This document shows, one piece after another, positions 14,173 through 20,796 of a DNA stretch of 20,796 nt; position 1 is the stretch's first letter; each line of letters starts with the position of its first letter. The stretch is taken from contig JAURMB010000041.1 in assembly GCA_030831045.1 (NCBI GenBank), positions 1 to 20,796 on the forward strand, read 5' to 3'. The notes under the pieces are model-generated. The model did no database searches, was not told the origin of the DNA, and saw only the letters and a program-made list of their open reading frames with translations. The position numbers and the translations under genes are program-made. The stretch comes from Schleiferiaceae bacterium. GTDB lineage: Bacteria > Bacteroidota > Bacteroidia > Flavobacteriales > Schleiferiaceae.

Positions 14173-14749
14173 CGTCCAAAAATGCCCGTGGTGCCTCGGC
14201 GATGCGCTGATGGAGGACTACCACGACCGAGAATGGGGCGTGCCCGTGTACACCGACGCCGCGATGGTTGAGCACTTGGTGCTTGAAACGTTTCAAGCTG
14301 GGCTTTCGTGGCGGACCGTGCTGCACAAGCGCGAAGCCTTGCGGGCGCACCTATACGGATTTGATGCCGAAGCCCTGCTGCGGTCAACCGAAGCGGATCG
14401 GGCCGCTTTTTTAGCCGATCCCGCGGTAATCCGCAACCGCCTGAAGTACGATGCGGTACTCCACAATGCGCGCTGCATGATCGAGTTTCGCGAGCGGCAC
14501 GGTTTAGGTTTTGCCGACTACCTCTGGAATTGGGTTGGCGGAATCCCAATGGATGGGCGGCGCCAAGGAAGCTGGCCGGCCACAACACCGGAATCGGACG
14601 AGCTTTCTGCTCGCCTAAAATCCGCCGGCTTCACGTTTGTCGGCTCCACGACCCTTTATGCGCACATGCAGGCAACCGGCCTGGTGAACGACCACTGGAC
14701 GACGTGTCCGCGCTACGAAGTGGTTAAAGGACTTGCCCGAACACCTTGA
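14150..14749 (+). CDS. tag: DNA-3-methyladenine glycosylase I (Tag)
   Basis: Tag removes 3-methyladenine from alkylated DNA, starting base excision repair in the cytoplasm. The 199-residue protein has the family's zinc-binding set: Cys12 in KCPWC, His25 in YHDREWGVP, and His182 and Cys186 in DHWTTCPRY. The catalytic and base-binding region ETFQAGLSWRTVLHKRE is present with Glu46, and RNRLKYDAVLHNARC forms the helix-hairpin-helix area. The start was placed at ATG 14150, which gives a normal N-terminus (MDLIPSTNVQKCPWC) and overlaps the DUF255 gene by 23 bases in another frame. A TAGGTTTG at 14115-14122 inside the upstream gene could be an internal -7 element. The 3' end overlaps the convergent tsaB gene by 26 bases. 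No other alkylation-repair genes are seen. Confidence 0.95.
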   Translation: MDLIPSTNVQKCPWCLGDALMEDYHDREWGVPVYTDAAMVEHLVLETFQAGLSWRTVLHKREALRAHLYGFDAEALLRSTEADRAAFLADPAVIRNRLKYDAVLHNARCMIEFRERHGLGFADYLWNWVGGIPMDGRRQGSWPATTPESDELSARLKSAGFTFVGSTTLYAHMQATGLVNDHWTTCPRYEVVKGLARTP

Positions 14750-15383
14750 GGTAGCGGGGTTCCCACGTGGCCAAGTCTTCGGGAGTTCCTTCAGCGATTT
14801 GGCGAAGTACCGGGCCCAGTGCATGCCGCGCTTCGGCATACCGAATGCCGCTGTCCTCGAGGCTGGGCCACATGGAGCGCACCTTTTCGACGCCGTCGCC
14901 CCCTCCCAAAGCGGGTGTGCGCTGCGACCAGTCTTCGTTCGCAATGCTCGGTTGGTCTGTGCTCGTTCGCGTTACGTCCGATTGAAAAAAGGCTTCATAG
15001 ACCTCCATCCGCCGAGCGTCCATGGCCGCCCAAATGGGCAAGGTCGACTGCGGATGCGCCTCGCGCACGGCCTCGGCGAGCAGTTCGAGCGAGCTTACAC
15101 CGTAGCACGGAAGCTCCCAGGGCAGCGCGAGCCCCTTGGCTGCCGCCAAACCAATGCGCAAACCGGTGTAGGAACCGGGTCCATGGGCCACGCCGAGGGC
15201 GCCAAGATCGCGAACGGCGATTCCGCCCTCGTCCAAAACCGCATCAATCATGGGGTGGAGCAATTCCGCATGCCGGTAGCCCTGCGGATCAACCACCGAA
15301 CGCGACACGACCACTTCGCCGTCGCACGCAAGGGCCACACTGCAGCAGCGAGACGAGGTCTCAAGGAGCAGAATGTGCTTCAT
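14724..15383 (-). CDS. tsaB: tRNA threonylcarbamoyladenosine synthesis protein TsaB
   Basis: TsaB is the inactive-paralogue partner that dimerises with TsaD in the complex making t6A at position 37 of ANN-decoding tRNAs. The 219-residue protein is full length. It begins with MKHILLLETSSRCCSVAL, the ASKHA-fold first strand. It contains YRHAELLHPMIDAVL and the signature GVAHGPGSYTGLRIGLAAAKGLA near residues 65-87, and ends with EPRYLKVFG, equivalent to the usual PxYLR segment. The ATG overlaps the stop of the membrane-fusion adaptor gene by one base (TAATG), so it is coupled to the efflux pair upstream. I recall this adaptor-tsaB linkage from flavobacterial genomes. The 3' end overlaps tag by 26 bases in convergent orientation and no hairpin terminator is visible there. 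Confidence 0.95.
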   Translation of the reverse strand: MKHILLLETSSRCCSVALACDGEVVVSRSVVDPQGYRHAELLHPMIDAVLDEGGIAVRDLGALGVAHGPGSYTGLRIGLAAAKGLALPWELPCYGVSSLELLAEAVREAHPQSTLPIWAAMDARRMEVYEAFFQSDVTRTSTDQPSIANEDWSQRTPALGGGDGVEKVRSMWPSLEDSGIRYAEARHALGPVLRQIAEGTPEDLATWEPRYLKVFGQVL

Positions 15384-16606
15384 TACTCGGCCTTGGCGCG
15401 CGTAACGGCCTTGCCGTCTTCGAGGCTTCGCGAAACCGCGTCAAACGGGCCGCGCACGATTTCTTCGCCTTCTTTGAGTCCCGAAACAACCTGAATAAAC
15501 TGCTCGTCCTGGATGCCCGTGGTGACCGTGGCTTGGCGCACCGTACTGCCGTTGAGCACAAATACCACCTCGCGCAGTTCGCTGCTCGTGCTGTCGCCGC
15601 GTAGGGCCACCGCCTCAACAGGAACCGCTAAGGCCTTATCTGCGCGCTTTGTGCGCACTTCTACGGTTGCCGTCATGCCGCTGCGCAGCGGTTGGGCTCC
15701 GTATTCCGCCGTTAAGGAGGCGTAGCTTTCGGGAACTACCGACAGCGTCACCTTAAAGTTGGTGACCTGATTCACGCCCGCTGCCGCGTTCACATTGGCC
15801 GCGTTGCGCACTTCAGTTACCACCGCCTTAAAGCTGTGCCCCAAAAAGGCGTCGACCTTGACGTCGGCCGAGTCGCCCGAATGAATGCGCACAATGTCGT
15901 TCTCGTTGACGTCCACGACCACTTCCATTCGGCTTAGGTCTGAAATGCGCATCAGCTCCGTACCGGCCATTTGGGCGGTGCCCACTACGCGCTCGCCGAG
16001 TTCCACATTGAGGCCCGTCACCGTGCCGTCCATGGGCGCAAAAAGGGTCGTTCGCTTCAGGTTGTCGCGCGATTCTTTAAGCGAATTTTCGGCGGACTTC
16101 ACCTGAAACTCTGCCGACTTCACGGCCAATTCTGCCACTTCGTAGGTGCGCTGGGCGGCTTCCCATTCTGCTTTAGAAAGGACGTTCTGGTCAAACAAGC
16201 CTTTGTTCCGGGCAAACGCCGCTTTGACCTCAACGAATTGCGCTCGTGCTTGCAGCAGTCCCGACTTCGATTGGTTGACGAGCGCCTCCGCACGGCCCAC
16301 CGCGGATTGGTACAGATCGGGGTTGATGCGCGCCAAAAGGGTTCCGCGGCGCACAAACTGGCCCTCAACAACCCGAAGTTCGATGATTTCGCCGCTGACT
16401 TCCGGCGAGATCTTTACTTCAACCGCCGGTTGAATGCGGCCCGAAGCGCTCACCGACTCCACAATGCTGCGGCGCTCAACGTTGGCCACCTCTACCTCTA
16501 TTTCTTCAGCGGTTTGACCCCACCAGCCTTGCTTTTTTCCGAGGACACCCACGGCGAGGCGCAGGACCACGGCCCCGGCTATCCACCAAATTTTCTTAGA
16601 ACTCAT
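15383..16606 (-). CDS. Efflux periplasmic adaptor (membrane fusion protein, MacA/HlyD type)
   Basis: This is a 407-residue adaptor linking an inner-membrane pump to a TolC channel. An N-terminal anchor lies at about residues 6-23 (IWWIAGAVVLRLAVGVLG); Arg16 in the middle of it is unusual. The first lipoyl half-motif region is VSASGRIQPAVEVKISPEVSGEI. A long helical hairpin occupies about 100-190, rich in Ala, Glu and Lys (AEALVNQSKSGLLQARAQF, AAQRTYEVAELAVKSAEFQV). The second lipoyl half follows with LFAPMDGTVTGLNVELGERVV, and then a beta-barrel domain with VDVNENDIVRIHSGD and LRSGMTATVEV. The C-terminus is the membrane-proximal region (VVSGLKEGEEIVRGPF). It overlaps the TolC gene by four bases (ATGA) and is coupled to tsaB. 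No permease or ATPase is present in the window, so the pump partner is unknown. Family assignment is firm. Confidence 0.93.
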   Translation of the reverse strand: MSSKKIWWIAGAVVLRLAVGVLGKKQGWWGQTAEEIEVEVANVERRSIVESVSASGRIQPAVEVKISPEVSGEIIELRVVEGQFVRRGTLLARINPDLYQSAVGRAEALVNQSKSGLLQARAQFVEVKAAFARNKGLFDQNVLSKAEWEAAQRTYEVAELAVKSAEFQVKSAENSLKESRDNLKRTTLFAPMDGTVTGLNVELGERVVGTAQMAGTELMRISDLSRMEVVVDVNENDIVRIHSGDSADVKVDAFLGHSFKAVVTEVRNAANVNAAAGVNQVTNFKVTLSVVPESYASLTAEYGAQPLRSGMTATVEVRTKRADKALAVPVEAVALRGDSTSSELREVVFVLNGSTVRQATVTTGIQDEQFIQVVSGLKEGEEIVRGPFDAVSRSLEDGKAVTRAKAE

Positions 16607-18042
16607 AACGCTAGAGGGTTATTTAGGTAAAATTCAACCACGTAGTTTTTAAACTGACTGTCGTACAGGGCACGCACTCGGTTTGAGGCGGCCGCCAAAA
16701 ACGCATTTTTGAGCGAAACAAATTCATAAACACTAATTCCGCCCGCCTCGTAGCGCAGCGTTGCGTCGTGCAGCGCACGTTCGGCCGACTGTTCCGCTGC
16801 CACCGATGCGTCGTACTGGGACCACGCGGCAACCGCGTCGGCATGGGCGCGCTCGATACTTTGGCGGTAGCTGTCGCGCTGCTGCTGAACCTGAAGCTCG
16901 GCATTGGCCTTCGCGATTTGCGCCCGGCGCACACCGTTTTCGATGCGGAACCCATTAAACAGCGGAACCGAAAGATTGACGCCAACAAACTGGCGAACGT
17001 TATCCCTAACCTGGTCGCTAAAGCTGATGTTGGCAAATTTGGGCGTTTGAATAACGGAATAAACTGTAATCGGATCGGCCCCGCTCATCCAGTACCCCAC
17101 CGGGAGGATGTCGGTGGTGAACCCGTCGAGCCGGCGCGCACGGTCAGAGTAGCTCGTCGAAAGCTGACCCGAAAGCGAGAGGCTGGGTACCCGCGCGCCT
17201 TGCGCCCGCTTTACGGCGTAGTGGCTTGCCATGAGCTGGTGGTTGGCCGCTCGGACCAAGGGTTGTTTTTCTACTGAGGCCTGGAAAATGGCATCCGGTG
17301 CCAAGGCAAGCACGGGCGAAGGGCCCTTGGGCAAATTTTGCGGACGTACCAGGCTGAGCTCCGTCGCAACCGAAAGCCCCATTAATTGCTTCAGCGCCAG
17401 CATGGCAAGCGAATACTGGTTGCGTGCGGATACGCTGCGCTGAATGTCGGCCATCCATTGGGCTTCTACCGACAAGTACTGGTTTGACGCAATGGCTCCC
17501 GAAGCGAACAGCTTTTGGCTGCGGTCCTTTTGCTTGGCAGTAGCCGCCTCCTGCTCTTCGGCAATGCGCACTGCTTCGTCGGCCAAAAGCACGGCTAAAA
17601 ATTGCGATGCGGCATTGAGGGCCACGGAGTTTCGGGCTTCGTCGCGCTGCGCTTCGGCGAGCGCCACCTGAACTTGAGACTGCCGGTATGCATTCCAGGT
17701 TTGAAATCCGTCAAAAAGGGTCCATTGGGCGGACAGGGAGCCGCTTGCCGTCGAGAGTCCGCTGCGGTTAACCTCGTTGGTAACCGGGTCAATGGTGAGT
17801 CCGCTGTTGTAGAAGTTACCGGCTCCGGCATTGACGCTCGGCATTAGACCGCCAGCAGAGGCCAAGCGGTCGGACTTCGCGGCCTGCACGTTGTTGGACG
17901 CCTGGCGAACACTGAATTGGTAGGCCAATGCCTTGTCGACGCATTCGTTCAGGCTCAGCGATAGCGGCTCATTCTGGGCATGAACCGAGAAGCCAAATGC
18001 AAGGAGCACCAGGGCGGTGCGTATTGGGTAGAAAAGTTGCAT
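16603..18042 (-). CDS. TolC family outer membrane efflux protein
   Basis: This is a 479-residue outer-membrane channel component. A signal peptide ends at about residue 23 (ALVLLAFGFSVHAQ). The mature protein starts with LSLSLNECVDKALAYQFSVR, the usual first TolC/OEP repeat motif. Two long coiled-coil-like regions rich in Ala, Gln, Ser and Glu correspond to the two OEP repeats, the first with LFDGFQTWNAYRQSQVQVA and the second with VNLSVPLFNGFRIENGVRRA. The C-terminus has LRYEAGGISVYEFVSLKNA, the typical repeat-end motif. The ATG at 18042 gives the signal peptide; the longer upstream frame would add only a few residues over the leader. It is the first gene of the efflux-tsaB operon. A TATTTTTG element lies 24 bases upstream in the short gap behind the oxidase cluster. 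Confidence 0.94.
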   Translation of the reverse strand: MQLFYPIRTALVLLAFGFSVHAQNEPLSLSLNECVDKALAYQFSVRQASNNVQAAKSDRLASAGGLMPSVNAGAGNFYNSGLTIDPVTNEVNRSGLSTASGSLSAQWTLFDGFQTWNAYRQSQVQVALAEAQRDEARNSVALNAASQFLAVLLADEAVRIAEEQEAATAKQKDRSQKLFASGAIASNQYLSVEAQWMADIQRSVSARNQYSLAMLALKQLMGLSVATELSLVRPQNLPKGPSPVLALAPDAIFQASVEKQPLVRAANHQLMASHYAVKRAQGARVPSLSLSGQLSTSYSDRARRLDGFTTDILPVGYWMSGADPITVYSVIQTPKFANISFSDQVRDNVRQFVGVNLSVPLFNGFRIENGVRRAQIAKANAELQVQQQRDSYRQSIERAHADAVAAWSQYDASVAAEQSAERALHDATLRYEAGGISVYEFVSLKNAFLAAASNRVRALYDSQFKNYVVEFYLNNPLAL

Positions 18043-18066
18043 GCCGCGTTTGGTGCAATTACCGTG

Positions 18067-18074
18067 CAAAAATA
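18067..18074 (-). promoter_or_regulatory. -7 promoter element TATTTTTG for the tolC-adaptor-tsaB operon
   Basis: On the minus strand, TATTTTTG is an exact TAnnTTTG match 24 bases upstream of the TolC start, in the 35-base gap after the 75-residue protein gene. I see no convincing -33 TTG and no hairpin terminator in the gap, so read-through from the oxidase operon is also possible. Confidence 0.45.
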
Positions 18075-18077
18075 ACC

Positions 18078-18305
18078 CTAAAGGTCGGCGGTGCGCTTTT
18101 TATGGCTTCGGTACCACACGATTGCTACGGCCGCCATGAGCACGTAGGGAATCGCCATGAGGTACAAAATTCCGGCGTTGAGGCCCGCCGCTTCGGCTGA
18201 TCCCGCCGCTTGGCCTGACTCCGCCGTCGCCTTGCACATCGCGCACTGCGCCCAGGTGCTCGCGGTAAGTCCGAGCCCGACAAGAAGCAACGACGTACGG
18301 CGCAT
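18078..18305 (-). CDS. Small CxxC membrane protein of the cytochrome oxidase cluster
   Basis: This is a 75-residue protein with a signal-peptide-like N-terminus (MRRTSLLLVGLGLTASTWAQ), then immediately CAMCKATAES with Cys21 and Cys24 in a CxxC pair. A short Ala/Gly-rich linker follows, one transmembrane segment at about residues 45-64 (GILYLMAIPYVLMAAVAIVWY), and a basic tail (RSHKKR). The Cys pair would sit outside the inner membrane next to the cleavage site. Gln at the -1 position argues against a lipobox. I recall similar short QCAMC proteins as uncharacterised members of Bacteroidota oxidase clusters. The ATG overlaps the DUF420 stop by one base (TAATG), which fixes the start and indicates coupled translation. 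A role in copper or thiol handling is only an inference from the CxxC and the neighbouring Sco gene. Confidence 0.82.
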   Translation of the reverse strand: MRRTSLLLVGLGLTASTWAQCAMCKATAESGQAAGSAEAAGLNAGILYLMAIPYVLMAAVAIVWYRSHKKRTADL

Positions 18306-18856
18306 TAGTGGGGGTAGTAGGGAGCCATGAAGACGTACACCAAGACCCCGGTAATGGCCACATAAAGCCAAATGGGAAACGTCCACTTGACCCAACGCTT
18401 GTGGGCCGCGATCTGGTTGTTCAACGCGCGGTAAATGCTAAACATCGCCATCGGTAGCACCGGCACACTTAAGACAATATGGCTGATTAGAATGAAAAAG
18501 TACACGGGACGAACCCAACCTTCGCCGCCAAACTTGGCGTCGGGGTTCGACAGGTGGCTAACCACATAGCTCACCAAAAACACCGCCGACAGCGTGAACG
18601 CCGAGAGGTTGGCGAGCCGGTGAGCCGCTACATTCTTGGTCTTGATCATGCCAAAGCCCACGAGCAAGAGTACCGCCGTGGCCCCGTTTAGAACGGCATG
18701 AAAGAACGGCAAGCTTCGCACATTTGCGCTTCCCCACTGGATCTTCCACGACTCCGGCAGCAGGAAAAGCAGGGCAACGGCGATGGGCACAACCACGGAG
18801 AGCCCAACGATGATCGGAACAAAAACTCGGTCTCTTGGATGCGCGGTCTGGCTCAT
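18305..18856 (-). CDS. DUF420 family membrane protein
   Basis: This is a 183-residue integral membrane protein with about five helices (near residues 12-34, 51-71, 86-106, 118-140 and 155-177). It belongs to DUF420, the family of Bacillus YozB/CtaM, whose members assist maturation of heme-copper oxidases. Five histidines sit in the family's typical places: His53 (LPFFHAVLN), His79 (AAHRLAN), His101 (SYVVSHLSN), His126 (ILISHIVLS) and His152 (AAHKRWVKWTFPIWLY), suggesting heme or metal contact. The C-terminal block PIWLYVAITGVLVYVFM is typical. The start overlaps the Sco stop by four bases (ATGA) and the stop overlaps the small CxxC protein start by one. Its position right after Sco supports an oxidase-assembly role; the biochemical step is not known from sequence. 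Confidence 0.9.
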   Translation of the reverse strand: MSQTAHPRDRVFVPIIVGLSVVVPIAVALLFLLPESWKIQWGSANVRSLPFFHAVLNGATAVLLLVGFGMIKTKNVAAHRLANLSAFTLSAVFLVSYVVSHLSNPDAKFGGEGWVRPVYFFILISHIVLSVPVLPMAMFSIYRALNNQIAAHKRWVKWTFPIWLYVAITGVLVYVFMAPYYPH

Positions 18857-19539
18857 TTTCCCATTTTTTGGCTTCGGTATTCTTTAACCAAAACGCGCAG
18901 ATCCTCCACAAGTTCATCGACCTGTACGGGCTGGCCCACGTCGTAGGCGCCCACAATTTGGTTGTCGTCGTTCACGCGGCTGCGCAGCTGCCCGTTCCAG
19001 TCAACGATGACGGCGGACTGCGAATGCGAAAAGCCCCCTTCGGCCGCGGAATCCTGCGCTGCAGCCAAGTAGTAGGCTTGCGCCAACCGGTAAATGGTCT
19101 CGCGGTCCCCGGTGATAAACTTCCACTTGGGGCTTCCGCCCACTTCAAAGCGCTCCTTGTACGCCTCGAGCACTTCGGGGGTGTCGGTGTCGGGATCGAT
19201 CGAGTAGCTTACAAAAACGACGTCTTTGAACGCGTACATGCGGTCGTGCGCTTGCTTGAGGTGAAAATTCATGGCGGGGCACACGGTCGGGCAGCTCGAA
19301 AAAAAGAAGCTCACCACCGCGATTTTGCCCTGCATGCTGTCGGCCGTCCACGGCTGACCGTTGGACTGCGTTAACTGAAATCCGCGCTGCTCGTGGCCCA
19401 CGGCACTTGGCCCGGGGCCCAAAACCTCGAGGGTACGAAAGTTAACGGCTCCGCTGATGACCAGGGAGCCGAGGTACATAGAAACCGGAAGGAGCAGCAA
19501 AGCCGCCAAGATGAGCTTTTTGGCGACCGGACTAGCCAT
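18853..19539 (-). CDS. SCO1/SenC family copper chaperone
   Basis: Sco proteins deliver copper to the CuA site of cytochrome c oxidase on the periplasmic face and can act as thiol-disulfide reductants. The 228-residue protein has an N-terminal membrane anchor at about residues 9-30 and then a thioredoxin-fold domain. The copper ligands are present: Cys83 and Cys87 in SFFFSSCPTVCPAMN, and His172 in GGFSHSQSAVIVDWNGQ. The VFVSYSIDPDTDTPEVL block is typical for the family. It follows the subunit IV gene by two bases and overlaps DUF420 by four, so it is part of the oxidase operon. The subunit II that would receive the copper is not in the window and probably lies upstream on the minus strand. Confidence 0.95.
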   Translation of the reverse strand: MASPVAKKLILAALLLLPVSMYLGSLVISGAVNFRTLEVLGPGPSAVGHEQRGFQLTQSNGQPWTADSMQGKIAVVSFFFSSCPTVCPAMNFHLKQAHDRMYAFKDVVFVSYSIDPDTDTPEVLEAYKERFEVGGSPKWKFITGDRETIYRLAQAYYLAAAQDSAAEGGFSHSQSAVIVDWNGQLRSRVNDDNQIVGAYDVGQPVQVDELVEDLRVLVKEYRSQKMGK

Positions 19540-19541
19540 GC

Positions 19542-19862
19542 TTAGTATCCGTAGACGTTAACGCCTTCGTACAGAAGAATAAACGTCAGGTAGGGAATCA
19601 AAATGATCGCCGGCAAGTAAATCGCCATGCGAAGCGTTTGCGTTTCGTACTTCAAGTGCATGAAGTACTGCACGATGTAGCCCGCTTTCACCAACGTAAG
19701 TCCGATGAAGATTAGGTTGAGGATGCTGGTGCCCGCAACCGGGGTAAGCAGCGCTTCAGGCTTGATGATACCCAAAGCTACCTCGACGCCCGTAACGACG
19801 AGCAGCAGCCAGAAAACATTCCAAATCCAACGAGTTCCTGCGGGAGCGTGTGCGTCTGCCAT
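19542..19862 (-). CDS. Cytochrome c oxidase subunit IV (prokaryotic type)
   Basis: This is a 106-residue membrane protein with three predicted helices (about residues 13-32, 46-67 and 78-98). It matches the prokaryotic cytochrome c oxidase subunit IV family, with the recognisable VKAGYIVQYFMHLKYE block and a short C-terminus. The role is structural, stabilising the catalytic subunits of the heme-copper oxidase. The start ATG (MADAHAPAGTRWIWN) was chosen two bases after the subunit III stop; a longer frame would overlap that gene. The next gene, Sco, starts two bases after the stop. Confidence 0.9.
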   Translation of the reverse strand: MADAHAPAGTRWIWNVFWLLLVVTGVEVALGIIKPEALLTPVAGTSILNLIFIGLTLVKAGYIVQYFMHLKYETQTLRMAIYLPAIILIPYLTFILLYEGVNVYGY

Positions 19863-19864
19863 GA

Positions 19865-20773
19865 TTAAACGAGGTAGAAGAAGGTGAATACAAAGACCCA
19901 AACAAGGTCCACAAAGTGCCAGTACAAGCCCACTTTTTCTACCATCAGGTAGCTTTTTCGGCGCTCGTAGGTGCCGAGGAGCGTGTTGTAGAATATGATG
20001 ATGTTGAGTACCACGCCTGAAAACACGTGGAACCCGTGGAATCCGGTGATGAAGAAGAAGAAGTTGGCGAACTGCGTCTGGCCGTATTCGTTGCGGGTCA
20101 TGTTGGCGCCTTGAACCACCTCAGCGGACTGGATGGCGGCTACCGATTCCGCACGCGAAAGTTGGGCATGGCCTTTACCGGGCGATTGCAGAACCACGTC
20201 GGCATTGGCAGCAAACGCCGCGCGCACCTCGGCGCTCGTGAACGCTTCGTCGTGGTTGGAGGCGTGGCCAGCCTCCCCGTGAACCAGCTGGCTCAGCGAG
20301 AGGACCTCGCCTGATTTGGCGTCGGCTACTTTGAGCACGCGGCCGTCCACAAGTTCAACGGCGCCCTTGTCGCCGACGATGAAGTGGTACCATTCCCAGG
20401 CTTGCGAACCCAAGAAGATGAATCCGCCCACGATGGTGGCGATCATCCACCAAGCTACGGCACCTTGCTTGCGGTCGTGGCCAGCGTTCACCGCGAGTAC
20501 CATCGTCACCGAAGACATAATCAGGATGAAGGTCATCAACGCCACGTACAGCAGCGGCTGGTCGCCCGCCAGGCCCGGGAAGTGCGTAAACACGTCTTCG
20601 GCGATGGGCCAGGTCGATTCGTGGGCAAAGCGCATAAATCCGTAGGCGGTCAAAAATCCGGTAAAGGTGAGGGCGTCTGAGACGAGGAAGAACCACATCA
20701 TCAATTTGCCGTACTCGGCCTTCATGGGCTCGTTGCCTCCGGACCATGTGCCTGTCGCAGCTGATTGTGCCAT
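19865..20773 (-). CDS. Cytochrome c oxidase subunit III with long periplasmic loop insert
   Basis: This is a 302-residue heme-copper oxidase subunit III. Five membrane helices are visible, at about residues 21-46, 71-95, 106-128, 232-262 and 281-302. Family motifs include MMWFFLVSDALTF, GSQAWEWYHFI, ITGFHGFHVFSG and VGLYWHFVDLVWVFVF at the C-terminus. Subunit III supports proton uptake and stability of the catalytic core. An extra stretch of about 95 hydrophilic residues (near 134-230) lies between the third and fourth helices, on the periplasmic side by topology. It is rich in Ala, Glu, Ser and His (His165, His170, His174, His202). I believe related inserts occur in the second subunit III of Bacteroidota oxidases. 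Only 23 bases lie upstream in the window; the rest of the operon, including subunits I and II, is not visible here. The ATG follows an A-rich stretch without a clear Shine-Dalgarno site. Confidence 0.93.
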   Translation of the reverse strand: MAQSAATGTWSGGNEPMKAEYGKLMMWFFLVSDALTFTGFLTAYGFMRFAHESTWPIAEDVFTHFPGLAGDQPLLYVALMTFILIMSSVTMVLAVNAGHDRKQGAVAWWMIATIVGGFIFLGSQAWEWYHFIVGDKGAVELVDGRVLKVADAKSGEVLSLSQLVHGEAGHASNHDEAFTSAEVRAAFAANADVVLQSPGKGHAQLSRAESVAAIQSAEVVQGANMTRNEYGQTQFANFFFFITGFHGFHVFSGVVLNIIIFYNTLLGTYERRKSYLMVEKVGLYWHFVDLVWVFVFTFFYLV

Positions 20774-20796
20774 TTTGAGTGTAATCTATCAGTTTA

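Noticed and set aside
1..20796. tRNA, rRNA, riboswitch or mobile element
   Set aside because: The gaps between genes are short, and I saw no cloverleaf, rRNA-like sequence, transposase or long inverted repeat. A covariance-model scan would be needed to exclude very small RNAs.

Overview
The window looks like a chromosomal core segment from a GC-rich member of the Bacteroidota, most likely order Flavobacteriales. The reasons are: several TAnnTTTG-type -7 promoter elements, few recognisable Shine-Dalgarno sites, a secreted protein with a type IX secretion (T9SS) type B sorting domain, a mevalonate-type isoprenoid cluster, and a caa3-type oxidase assembly cluster in an order I associate with this phylum. 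Coding density is very high. No gap between genes exceeds about 150 bases. I saw no tRNA, rRNA, insertion sequence, prophage or CRISPR array.

Layout. (1) 3-2132, plus strand: a LemA protein (5' end cut by the window edge), two TPM-domain proteins and a small lipoprotein. The first three are translationally coupled. (2) 2136-3462: a 6-pyruvoyl-tetrahydropterin/QueD-family synthase and the fatty-acid malonyl transferase FabD. (3) 3508-3605: thirteen perfect copies plus one degenerate copy of a 7-base tandem repeat (YAGCAAC). (4) 3613-6254: diphosphomevalonate decarboxylase, a mevalonate-kinase-type GHMP kinase, and a short UbiA-family prenyltransferase homologue whose second Asp-rich motif appears lost. 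(5) 6260-8488, minus strand: a 742-residue T9SS cargo protein with choice-of-anchor-L, Calx-beta-like, Ig-like and PKD domains. (6) 8543-9928: an M20 dipeptidase, divergent from the cargo gene. (7) 9994-12204, minus strand: a PiT phosphate transporter fused to a PhoU-like domain. It is separated from the dipeptidase by a strong bidirectional terminator. (8) 12292-14749: a DUF255 thioredoxin-fold protein and 3-methyladenine DNA glycosylase I. (9) 14724-18042, minus strand: TolC-type channel, membrane-fusion adaptor and TsaB, coupled in one operon. (10) 18078-20773, minus strand: cytochrome c oxidase subunits III and IV, a Sco copper chaperone, a DUF420 membrane protein and a 75-residue CxxC membrane protein.

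How the genes work together. The oxidase block combines structural subunits with Sco-type copper delivery and DUF420-type maturation. The mevalonate block makes isopentenyl diphosphate and ends in a prenyltransferase-like protein that would be expected to use its products. The efflux pair has no inner-membrane pump in the window and is tied to a tRNA-modification gene. Several genes carry a -7 promoter element only 4-6 bases before the start codon, which suggests leaderless transcripts.

I found no clearly new multi-gene system. The best leads are the degenerate UbiA homologue, the small CxxC protein of the oxidase cluster, the heptanucleotide array, and the promoter/start-codon geometry.
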